A DNA stretch of 24,222 bases, taken from the NCBI GenBank assembly GCA_964372125.1, contig CAYJPL010000032.1:1-24222 (forward strand). Direction: 5' to 3'. Of this stretch, positions 15,094-23,200 are shown piece after piece (position 1 is the stretch's first letter; each line of letters begins with the position of its first letter). The position numbers were made by a program, and so were the translations under genes. The stretch is from Tannockella sp964372125 (GTDB lineage: Bacteria > Bacillota_I > Bacilli_A > Erysipelotrichales > Coprobacillaceae). The notes under the pieces are model-generated. The model was given only the letters and a program-made list of their open reading frames with translations. It ran no database searches and had not been told where the DNA came from.

Positions 15094-16038
15094 ATGCATA
15101 AATTTGAAAAAGCAAATTTTAATATTGCTAGTTATGATGAAACAGAAAATTATGGAAAGTTTGTTATTGAACCACTAGAAAGAGGATTTGGAACTACTTT
15201 AGGTAATTCATTACGTAGAGTATTACTTTCTTCTTTACCTGGATCTGCTGTATATGCAATAAAAATTCAAGGAGCAATCCATGAATTCTCAGCTGTTGAA
15301 GGTGTGGTAGAAGATGTAACTGCAATCATCTTAAATCTTAAAAAATTAGTATTTGATGTTGATAGCGAAGACTCTACAACAATGATAATTGATGTTAAGG
15401 GTCCAGCAACAGTAACAGGTGCTGATATTCAGTGTCCATCAGATGTAACTATGATTTCAAATGATTTAGAAATTGCGCATGTTGCTGAAGGTGCTCACTT
15501 GTATATGGAATTATATGCTAGAAAAGATCGCGGGTATGTAAGTGCTGACCGTAACAAAAAAGAAATTAATACAATTGGTGTGATTCCTACGGATTCAATT
15601 TATTCACCAGTTGAAAAAGTATCTTATTTTGTTGAACCAACTAGAGTTGGGGAAAGTGCTAAGTATGATCAATTAACTCTGGAAGTAGAGACAAATGGAT
15701 CATTAAAACCATATGAAGCAATCTCAGTAGCTGCTAAAATATTAGTTGAACATTTAAACATGTTTGTAGAATTAACAGATATGGCGATGAATATGGACGT
15801 TATGTCTGAAGTCGAAAATGATACAACAAATAAAGTTTTAGATATGACAATTGAAGAACTGGATTTATCAGTTCGTTCATATAACTGTTTAAAAAGAGCA
15901 GGTATACAAACTGTTCAAGATCTTGCTGCTAAATCTGAAGATGATATGAGCAAAGTAAGAAACTTAGGTAAGAAATCACTTAAGGAAATAAATGAGAAAT
16001 TAGTTGAATTAGGATTAGGGTTTAAACCTATTGATTAA
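15094..16038 (+). CDS. rpoA: DNA-directed RNA polymerase subunit alpha
   Basis: Alpha dimerises to nucleate RNA polymerase assembly. The N-terminal domain has EPLERGFGTTLGNSLRRVLL and SSLPGSAVYAIKIQGAIHEF. The C-terminal domain (about residues 245-314) contains LDLSVRSYNCLKRAGIQTVQ and VRNLGKKSLKEINEKL, the helix-hairpin-helix surface that touches UP elements and activators. I start at ATG 15094 (314 residues). An upstream in-frame GTG at 15079 lies within the GTGAGGAGGG ribosome binding site and is not a credible start. Confidence 0.98.
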   Translation: MHKFEKANFNIASYDETENYGKFVIEPLERGFGTTLGNSLRRVLLSSLPGSAVYAIKIQGAIHEFSAVEGVVEDVTAIILNLKKLVFDVDSEDSTTMIIDVKGPATVTGADIQCPSDVTMISNDLEIAHVAEGAHLYMELYARKDRGYVSADRNKKEINTIGVIPTDSIYSPVEKVSYFVEPTRVGESAKYDQLTLEVETNGSLKPYEAISVAAKILVEHLNMFVELTDMAMNMDVMSEVENDTTNKVLDMTIEELDLSVRSYNCLKRAGIQTVQDLAAKSEDDMSKVRNLGKKSLKEINEKLVELGLGFKPID

Positions 16039-16067
16039 TTCTAAAATTATGGAAGGAGCGCTAATCA

Positions 16068-16430
16068 ATGGCTAAGAATAGAAAATTAGGGCGTACATCT
16101 GATATTAGAAAATCTATGTTACGTAGTCTTGCAACTGAAGTTATTATGTACGGAAAGTTACAAACTACTGAAACTAGAGCTAAAGAAGTTCGCTCTGTTG
16201 TAGAAGAGTTAATTACTTTAGGAAAGCGTGGAGATTTACACGCTAGAAGACAAGCAGCTGCAGTATTACACAAAGCAGTTGATGCAAATACAGGTAAAAC
16301 TGCTGTTCAAGTTTTATTTGATGATGTAGCACCAAAGTATAAAGATGTTAATGGTGGATACACTCGTATCTTAAAGTTAGATAACCGTAAAGGTGACAAC
16401 GCGCCAATGGCACTTATCACTTTAGTTTAA
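16068..16430 (+). CDS. rplQ: 50S ribosomal protein L17
   Basis: L17 lies near the tunnel exit beside L32 and L22. Its 120 residues begin MAKNRKLGRTSDIRKSMLRS and contain LQTTETRAKEVRSVVEELIT, ending GYTRILKLDNRKGDNAPMAL. It is the last gene of the cluster: a hairpin and then a strong terminator follow within 50 bp. The ecfA/truA/rplM genes that often come next in Firmicutes are not here. Confidence 0.98.
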   Translation: MAKNRKLGRTSDIRKSMLRSLATEVIMYGKLQTTETRAKEVRSVVEELITLGKRGDLHARRQAAAVLHKAVDANTGKTAVQVLFDDVAPKYKDVNGGYTRILKLDNRKGDNAPMALITLV

Positions 16431-16476
16431 GAATACTATTAGATAGATGGTTAAACCACTCATCTAATCATACAAG

Positions 16477-16505
16477 AAGGTAGAGAATTTATCTCTACCT
16501 TTTTA
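16477..16505 (+). terminator. Rho-independent terminator of the S10-spc-alpha operon
   Basis: AAGGTAGAGA (16477-16486) pairs perfectly with TCTCTACCTT (16492-16501) around an ATTTA loop, followed by more T residues. It lies 46 bp after the rplQ stop. Confidence 0.93.
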
Positions 16506-16668
16506 ATTAGTAAGAACTGATAATCATATGAAGTATATTTAGTTAGTAATATTTTTGTAATTGGCGAAAATTATTAACTAGATAAAATAGAATAAAACAC
16601 TATAGTATAAAAGATAAGAATTTAACCAGAATACATATAATCTCATATATCATACAAAAACTTTAATC

Positions 16669-16702
16669 AAAAAAACCTTAGTCGTATAACTAAGGTTTTT
16701 TA
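16669..16702 (-). terminator. Bidirectional terminator downstream of the histidine kinase gene
   Basis: A run of A then CCTTAG (to 16681) pairs with CTAAGG and a run of T (16690-16701) around an 8-base loop. The stem is flanked by A on one side and T on the other, so it can work on both strands. On the minus strand it lies about 63 bp beyond the kinase stop codon. Confidence 0.88.
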
Positions 16703-16764
16703 GTAGTAATTATAAAACTGAGAAATCTTTTTGTAATAATAGTTTGATGTTTCTTGCAATTACA

Positions 16765-18786
16765 CTATCTAGTTTTCTCGGTAGTTCTTGGTAATGAAAT
16801 TGTTACTTTTGTTCCAAAACCACTATCAGAAGTGATTTCAAGTGTACCGTGATGTGACTCAATAATTTGATGACAAACATAAATTCCAATACCACCACGA
16901 TTTCCATGCGGCCCGCCATCAATATAGCTTTTTTGTTTTAGTTTGTGCAAGACATCTGTTGTCATACCAAGGCCTGTATCTGAGATAGTAATTACTTGGT
17001 ATCTACCAGAAATGTCAATAGATACTTTTATTTCACCATTGTTTGTATATCGCAAGGCATTTGATAGTACATTTATAAGTACTTGTCTTATTCTCCTAAC
17101 ATCACAATATATTTTTTCTTTATGTAGTGGGAAATCTAAAATAAGTTTATTATTTGCTTTTTCAACTTGAATACGGTGTTGTTCAGCAACAGACGTTATA
17201 AAATCGCAAAGATTAATTTCTATTTTATTTAAAGTGAGTCTGCCAGTTTCAAGCGCAGTTGCATCAAGTAAATCAAATACAGTTTCATTAAGATCTTTTA
17301 CTGTCTTTGTAATAACCATTTGGTTTCTACCAATCCATTCTATCTCTTCTTCACACTGCTCAATTGCGGTCTTGTCTAACATATCTTCTAACAAATCCTT
17401 TGTTTCACTTGCACCACCATTGATAATTGCAAGAGGTGTCTTAATTTCATGAGCGACAATACCCATAAAATGTGATTTGATTTTAGAAAAACGGTCTAAT
17501 TCTTCTGCTTCTATTCTAGCTTCATGTTCTTTTACTTCTGCTTCTTGTTTTTTTAATACATTATTTGAAAATAAAATTAATGTTTCACAAACTGCAAAAT
17601 AGAGAATAGACATTTCAGTAATTGTATAAGAAATAAAAAATAAGTGAATACCTAACGAATAAAATGAATCATGTACTACAGCATAAAACAACACAAAGAA
17701 TGGCACAGTTGATACTTTTTGTTCGGAGGTTAGCGGTATTTCGCGATTTTTAATTCTTAAATATCTAATAAGAGCGTATGATAAATATATTGCTAAAAGT
17801 ATATATGATCCATAAATAATTAATGATCTATCTGTTATTGTAGAAACACTTGCAAAGAATACATATAGTGCAAGCAATCCTGATATGAAAATAATAGCAT
17901 ACGATTGTTTATTACTTAAAGTACCTTTAAATTGTTTAGTAACTAGCCAAACGATAGGAATCCCACTAAGCGGGATTGCTGAGTTTACAACCCTAAATCC
18001 AAGTTCCCAAGGAAAAAATGGAAATACGGTGTAAAAATAACCTGATTCTTCTAGTCCAAATCTAACGGACCAAATAAGGCAAAATATAGAAGTTATTGCA
18101 CTTAAGGAACTTTTTTCAAAAGAAAATAGTATAACTATATGAAGAATAAATAACATAAATAACATACCGATGACAAGGGTTTGTACTTGTTCGCCTAAAT
18201 CGAAATACCAGTCTAAAAGTGTTGGATCACCAATATATATTTGAAATAAATCTGCATCACTACTGTGTATAAAATCAGAACTATGTATTATTAATTCTGT
18301 CTCATTATCAAGAGGACTAAAAGTTGTAGTGATTTCTTCATTTTGATGATTATAAGACTTTTGCTCACTATTACCAATACCATTTGACCCCGAAAAAACA
18401 TCATCGATATATAAAGCCTTAGTAGATAGACTTGTTACTTTCAAATGATAGCTATCATTATCATCAGGAAAAACAATTGTTCCCTTTGCAGTAATGACAG
18501 TTCCAAAATCATCAAAATTACCAATTTTTATTTTGTCACTATTAGCCTCAAACTCTTCCAAAGAGAGATTAAATCCATTTATATATTCCATGTCCCCTTC
18601 CAATTTGAAAATAGTATCAGAAAAATCACATTCACTTAAATCCCAAACTCCATCTATAGATTCGACTGTTGTCATGTTAGCAATGTTATCACGATGCATA
18701 GTTTCTACATACCAAAGTAAAATACAAAATATTGAAACAACGTGAAGTATTACAATAATAATACTCTTACTCTTTTTATTCTTCAT
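16765..18786 (-). CDS. Sensor histidine kinase with 7TMR-DISM-like membrane sensor
   Basis: A 673-residue membrane kinase. An N-terminal helix (about 8-26) is followed by an extracytoplasmic domain of roughly 180 residues, rich in beta-strand pattern, then about seven hydrophobic helices (about 205-415). This layout resembles 7TMR-DISM receptors, whose outer domain is thought to bind carbohydrate or other small ligands. A short charged coiled coil (KKQEAEVKEHEARIEAEELD) leads to the HisKA domain with phosphorylated His446 in HEIKTP. The ATPase domain has the N box (Asn576), DTGLGM (Asp603) and GGIGIYVCHQII with SDSGFGTKVTISLP. GAGGGGAA precedes the ATG. It is transcribed divergently from the neighbouring regulator, its likely partner. 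Stop TAG. The kinase call is certain; the sensor family is inferred from layout. Confidence 0.93.
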   Translation of the reverse strand: MKNKKSKSIIIVILHVVSIFCILLWYVETMHRDNIANMTTVESIDGVWDLSECDFSDTIFKLEGDMEYINGFNLSLEEFEANSDKIKIGNFDDFGTVITAKGTIVFPDDNDSYHLKVTSLSTKALYIDDVFSGSNGIGNSEQKSYNHQNEEITTTFSPLDNETELIIHSSDFIHSSDADLFQIYIGDPTLLDWYFDLGEQVQTLVIGMLFMLFILHIVILFSFEKSSLSAITSIFCLIWSVRFGLEESGYFYTVFPFFPWELGFRVVNSAIPLSGIPIVWLVTKQFKGTLSNKQSYAIIFISGLLALYVFFASVSTITDRSLIIYGSYILLAIYLSYALIRYLRIKNREIPLTSEQKVSTVPFFVLFYAVVHDSFYSLGIHLFFISYTITEMSILYFAVCETLILFSNNVLKKQEAEVKEHEARIEAEELDRFSKIKSHFMGIVAHEIKTPLAIINGGASETKDLLEDMLDKTAIEQCEEEIEWIGRNQMVITKTVKDLNETVFDLLDATALETGRLTLNKIEINLCDFITSVAEQHRIQVEKANNKLILDFPLHKEKIYCDVRRIRQVLINVLSNALRYTNNGEIKVSIDISGRYQVITISDTGLGMTTDVLHKLKQKSYIDGGPHGNRGGIGIYVCHQIIESHHGTLEITSDSGFGTKVTISLPRTTEKTR

Positions 18787-18821
18787 AAATTCCCCTCATA
18801 AATTAAAGACATACTATTAAA

Positions 18822-18850
18822 ATCTTATCACAAATGTATTAAACTTTCAA
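18822..18850 (-). promoter_or_regulatory. Promoter of the histidine kinase gene
   Basis: On the minus strand TTGAAA (18850-18845) and TAAGAT (18827-18822) are 17 bp apart, with TGA just before the -10 giving an extended TGn element. The predicted start is about 28 bases before the kinase ATG. Confidence 0.55.
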
Positions 18851-18964
18851 CATAGCTTCTCGTCCGTATATATTATAGTATTGTAAAAATAAATTAATGT
18901 GCATATATTTATGTTTATTATAAATTATTTTGTTCTAATAGCTTATATGAACATCTCCAAACTA

Positions 18965-18993
18965 TTGAAAAAAACAAAGAATTATGGTATATT
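18965..18993 (+). promoter_or_regulatory. Promoter of the response regulator gene
   Basis: TTGAAA (18965-18970) and TATATT (18988-18993) are separated by 17 bp, with TGG directly before the -10 (extended TGn). Transcription would begin near 19000, giving a leader of about 70 nt before the ATG. Confidence 0.7.
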
Positions 18994-19071
18994 ATATTGA
19001 ATAAAAAGTATCAAAGTATAAACTATAAGAAGATTGATATGACTTCTTAAAAAGCAATAGGAGAGTGTAAA

Positions 19072-19776
19072 ATGCAAAAAAATGGTCATATATTAATTGT
19101 CGAAGATGAAGTGGAAATGTTGGGGTTTGCAAGTCGTAAGTTAAAACGTTCAGGTTATGAGGTATCTGGTGCTGAAACATTAAAAGATGCTAAAAATCTG
19201 TTTTATAAAAATAAATATGATTTAATTATTTTAGATGCTATGTTACCTGATGGAACAGGCTTTGATTTTTGCCAAGAAGTACGTAAAAGTAGCGATATAC
19301 CTATCTTGTTTTTAACTGGAAAGACACAATTAACAGATAGAGTAGCCGGACTTGATGCTGGCTGTGATTATTATATGACAAAACCTTATGACTTCGAAGA
19401 ACTTGTTGGTGTATCAGGAAGCCTAATTTCAAGAAAAAATCGAGCAGTAACTGAAGAATTAACAAGCAGTAATTCTAAAAGCATGAGACTTGGCCCATTA
19501 GAACTTGATCTTGTAATGGCGACTGCAACAGTAGATGGTGAAATACTTTATTTAACACGTAAAGAGTTTTCGTTATTAGTAATATTAGTTGAATATGTAA
19601 ATCAACCAGTACGTTCTGAAATATTGTATGAAAAAGCATGGAATTTACCTATGAATAATAATGGTGGTGCTCTTTGGGCGCAGTTATCAAGACTTAGAAA
19701 GAAATTAGAAAAATATAGAGTATTTGAATTGGTGAATGATCGCATACACGGATATTGCTTAGAATATTTCGAATAA
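19072..19776 (+). CDS. OmpR/PhoB-family response regulator
   Basis: A 234-residue two-domain transcription factor. The receiver domain (1-120) has the acidic pair Glu11/Asp12, phosphoacceptor Asp55 in LIILDAMLPDG, Thr82 and Lys104 (MTKPYD). The C-terminal winged helix (about 140-234) has LGPLELDL, the LTRKEFSLLVILVEYVNQPV segment and a recognition helix around LWAQLSRLRKKLEKY, ending with the wing NDRIHGYCLEYF. AATAGGAGAG precedes ATG. Its presumed kinase is the divergent gene 285 bp upstream; most pairs of this family share one operon instead. Targets are unknown; the surface protein gene downstream is a candidate by position. Confidence 0.95.
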   Translation: MQKNGHILIVEDEVEMLGFASRKLKRSGYEVSGAETLKDAKNLFYKNKYDLIILDAMLPDGTGFDFCQEVRKSSDIPILFLTGKTQLTDRVAGLDAGCDYYMTKPYDFEELVGVSGSLISRKNRAVTEELTSSNSKSMRLGPLELDLVMATATVDGEILYLTRKEFSLLVILVEYVNQPVRSEILYEKAWNLPMNNNGGALWAQLSRLRKKLEKYRVFELVNDRIHGYCLEYFE

Positions 19777-19822
19777 CTAGATAGAGTATAATGAGTTCTA
19801 TATACATTTAATACCTAATAGG

Positions 19823-19847
19823 CCCTTAACTGCTGTTAAGGGTTTTA
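19823..19847 (+). terminator. Terminator of the response regulator gene
   Basis: CCCTTAAC (19823-19830) pairs perfectly with GTTAAGGG (19835-19842) around TGCT, followed by TTTTATT. It lies 47 bp after the regulator's stop. Confidence 0.88.
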
Positions 19848-19977
19848 TTAAATGATAAAAAGCTTCAATCATAGATAAAAAAAGTATACGATAAATAATT
19901 AAAAATATGTTTAAAGAGATTACCTAGTAAATAGTATGGTGGAATATCGAAAGTAATAACTTTAATGCTTCTGAAAT

Positions 19978-20005
19978 AAAAAACATCTCATTGTAGATGT
20001 TTTTA
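19978..20005 (+). terminator. Orphan terminator-like hairpin
   Basis: AAACATCT (19981-19988) pairs with AGATGTTT (19995-20002), loop CATTGT, with A residues before and T residues after. No gene lies between it and the preceding terminator, so either it backs up that one or ends an unrecognised short transcript. The A/T flanks would allow action on both strands. Confidence 0.6.
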
Positions 20006-20100
20006 TTAACCTTACATTTTTGTAAGAAACGCAAGCTAATAAAAAAAACATGATACACTTGTGATGTAGTAAAAAGGGGAGAGTAGTTCACAGAAGTAAG

Positions 20101-20128
20101 ATATTGTCTTTTATGAATAAAACAATAT
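20101..20128. repeat. Interrupted inverted repeat upstream of the surface protein promoter
   Basis: ATATTG (20101-20106) with CAATAT (20123-20128) and TTTTAT (20109-20114) with ATAAAA (20117-20122) form a dyad with a two-base bulge and a GA centre. It ends 15 bp before the -35 box, a position suited to an operator, but could also be a weak RNA hairpin. Confidence 0.5.
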
Positions 20129-20142
20129 TATTACCGTCCATT

Positions 20143-20171
20143 TTGATTAATAACAAATAAAGTGATATAAT
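20143..20171 (+). promoter_or_regulatory. Promoter of the surface protein gene
   Basis: TTGATT (20143-20148) and a perfect TATAAT (20166-20171) are 17 bp apart; TGA before the -10 makes it an extended type. Transcription would begin near 20178 and leave a leader of about 119 nt. Confidence 0.75.
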
Positions 20172-20204
20172 TTGCTTAGTATATAAAAATATATGCTAAT
20201 AAGC

Positions 20205-20249
20205 AGTTATAATTGTGTGGGTATTTGTACAATTAGTTATAAGTGTGTG
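20205..20249 (+). repeat. Pair of 15-bp direct repeats 30 bp apart in the leader
   Basis: AGTTATAATTGTGTG (20205-20219) and AGTTATAAGTGTGTG (20235-20249) match at 14 of 15 positions and start exactly 30 bp apart, close to three helical turns. They lie downstream of the predicted start site, within the 5' leader. Confidence 0.75.
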
Positions 20250-20255
20250 TGTGTG
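20243..20255 (+). repeat. (GT)6.5 dinucleotide tract in the 5' leader
   Basis: A 13-base uninterrupted GT tract begins in the second direct repeat and ends 41 bp before the surface protein ATG. Short tracts of this type can change length by slippage. Confidence 0.8.
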
Positions 20256-20296
20256 AAAAACTAGTCTAATTAATATAAAAAGAAGGGAAGAGTATT

Positions 20297-23200
20297 ATGA
20301 AGAAGCGATTAATTAGTAGATGTTTGATCATTTTATTAGCAGTTGTGATGTCAGTATCAAGCGTAAACTATTCAGTATTGGCTACTGAGTATTCAAATGG
20401 AGAAGAAACAACAGATGAAACTGTTGTTCAAAATAATAATGAAGAGGGAGAAGTAAAGTATCGTAGTTATATGGGGCCAGTGTCAAAGTATAATGACGAT
20501 GATGAAAATAGTGTATTATTTTACACTAACTTTATTGGGGAAAATGAAGCAGGAGAAAGTGTGACTCTTGCAGGAGAGGTTCCACAATATACAAATAGTG
20601 GTGTTGCATATCCACTTGTAGATGGTGACGGAAATCCATCACCGACATTAAACCCAACAGGTAGACAATTTAGTCATTGGGAAATTAATGGTGAAGAAGT
20701 TAATTTAAGTGATGTAACAGTTGACTACACTGAAGCAGAACTTGAAGCAGATCCGTTTAAAGTACAAGAAGTGACATTAACTGCTGTGTACAAGAAAGAA
20801 GCTACGATTTCAGAAAAAACAATAAAATATGTGTATGCAAATGGAACTGAGGCACATCCGTCAAAACAATATTTTATTAGTGATGACGATGAAATACATG
20901 TAGAATCTCCTATTATACAAGGGGCAAAACTTGATGATGATAATCAATTAGTTGTCACAATTTCAAATAAATCACCTGATGAGATTATAGTTAAATATCA
21001 TGCTGTAGACGCAGTAGAGGTTGAATACAAAGTAGAATATTATTTCGAAGATGCGTCAGGTATATATGTAATAGATGATACGAAAACAGTATCATTAAAT
21101 GGATATGCTGGAGACTATACTAACGGTAAATCTATTACAGTAGATGGCTATTCATTACAAGGGCCAATAGAACAAAAGGTAATAGTTGATGGTATAGATA
21201 ATGTAGTTGAAATATACTATAAACGAAATGTGTACTTCATTACATTTATTACTGGAAATGGTACACAAGTAGATCCAATTTCATCACAATTTGGTGTAAA
21301 CATAACTACCCCAGACAAACCAACACGATATGGATATGTATTTGATGGATATACAGGAAGTGATGGAAGCATAATTGATGCAGATTTAAGTAATTTTCCA
21401 ACAATAATGCCACAAAAAAATGTAGTCTATACTGCAAACTGGGTTGGAGAAGAAGTAGAGTATACAGTAGTGTACTGGCTTGAAAAACCTAATGTATTAC
21501 CAGGTAAAGATTTAAATAGTGACCAAACAGAGTTATATAATATAGATAATTATTCTTATGTAAAAACAGAAACAACTAGTGGTTATGCTGGAACTTATGC
21601 AAATACAGCTGATATGAACATAAGTCCATTATCACTTAAAGGGGCATTAAGCAGTAGTGATTACGCAAGTTATTCATGGAATGATGCTGATAAGAAAGAG
21701 ATATTAGGAGACGGAACAACAGTTGTAAATGTTTATTATACGAGAACTGTATATTCTATTACTTTCTGGTTAGAAAGTGGCACAGTCAAAGTGAATTTCG
21801 ATAATGGTACATCTGTGGATATTGATAAAGATGGATATACGATGTATGCAAAATATGAACAAGATATTAGCAATGTTTGGCCATCACAAAAAAATATGCA
21901 ACAAACTAGTGACAATAAAATTATTGTTGGATGGACATATACTTCACTTGAAAATTCAAATGCAAGTGTTACACATCGTACTAAATTCACAAGTGATTTA
22001 ATTCCTAAAACCGGCACATCTATATCAGTAGAGGGTAGTCTATCAAGGGTAAGTAGTTTAACCACTTATTCAGTATCTTACTATGCTCAAGCATTACCAC
22101 ATGAAATAGAAGATTCTAGCATAGCGAAAATCACACGCAATGGTATAACATATGTCGAGTTAAAAGAGTATACTCAAACATTCAAATACGCTGCAAATAG
22201 TTCAGTAACACCAAAAGAATTAGAGGGACTTACATATAAAGAGACAGTTAATCCATTTTGGACCCTATCTTATCAACTTTTCTATACAAGAACAAGTGGT
22301 AATATAGAATTTAATTTACAACTATCACCTGAAACACAAGGCAATATAACTCAGCCTGAAAGCGCAAAAAACGTTTTATTTCAAGAAGAACTTGCAGGAT
22401 ATGAACCAAAAGATATGCCAATTGGAACAGTCAATACAAAAACAGGCTATACTTTCGGTGGATGGTATTACGAAGCTGAATGTAAAAATCTTGTGAATTG
22501 GGAAACTGATACAATGCCTAATGCAGCATTAGGAAATACTACATTCTTCGCAAAATGGATACCGCCTCAATATGAAGTACATTTCTCTGCAGATGGTGGA
22601 ACATTAACACATAATGTAACAGGTGCAAAATTAAATACAGTAATACTATCAATTGATGAAAATGCAATGATTGGGAATGCATTAGAGTATACACCAACAC
22701 GCCAAGGATATGTATTCAATGGATGGATAATTGATGAAAATAAAGATGGAATAAAAGAGAACAATGAAAATACTTACTTTGCATTTGAGCAAGAAATTAA
22801 AGAGGATAAGTATGTAGTTGCTAGTTGGTTAGCTAACGGAGAATACTTTTATGAAGTCATCCACCAATATGATGATGGAAAAGATAGTTATTCATTCACT
22901 CAAAATTTCAGATCAAATAAAATAGGTGAGGAAGTAACAGCTAGTGCAGTAGGATCATCGGTGTTAATAGGTAACAAATGGCCAAGTGGTTATTATGTGC
23001 CAGATGAAGCGACTAAGTCTATTGAAATAACAGGTGAAAATGATAAAATTGTATTCACTTACACAAGAGCAGATACAATTCAATTTAAGTATTCAATTGA
23101 ATGTGTAGATGAAAAAGGAACATTAATAAAAGGTACAGAAGATTTTACTACGAACGCTTTATTCTTTGCAACTAACGCACCATATATTGAAGGATATAAA

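Larger units (their letters stand above)
16431..16764. other. Non-coding gap between rplQ and the histidine kinase gene
   Basis: This 334-bp AT-rich stretch holds no credible gene. It contains an imperfect hairpin after rplQ (TTAGAT 16439-16444 with ATCTAA 16462-16467), the operon terminator, about 165 bp of featureless DNA with one weak promoter-like pair (TTGGCG 16561-16566, 16 bp, TAAAAT 16583-16588), and the terminator serving the converging kinase gene. Confidence 0.7.
19777..20296. other. Non-coding control region between the regulator and the surface protein gene
   Basis: No credible gene lies in these 520 bp; the longest ATG frames I read are 15-17 codons without a ribosome binding site. 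It contains, in order, the regulator's terminator, an orphan terminator-like hairpin, a short CTTACA/TGTAAG palindrome (20011-20026), a large dyad (20101-20128), an extended -10 promoter, direct repeats and a GT tract. Confidence 0.75.

Noticed and set aside
1975..16430. Reassigned genetic code (TGA as Trp)
   Set aside because: All tryptophans in conserved positions are TGG and no in-frame TGA occurs, so only a stop-codon bias is supported.
20113..20160. 15-codon frame beginning at an ATG upstream of the surface protein promoter
   Set aside because: No suitable ribosome binding site, it overlaps the dyad and the -35 region, and its composition is not protein-like.
22000..22020. LPxTG-like sorting signal (IPKTGT) in the surface protein
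   Set aside because: It is in the middle of the protein, lacks a following hydrophobic segment and basic tail, and the frame continues for more than 700 residues.
21736..22065. Short minus- and plus-strand frames within 20297-24222
   Set aside because: The whole interval is covered by one uninterrupted plus-strand frame with signal peptide and domain signatures.
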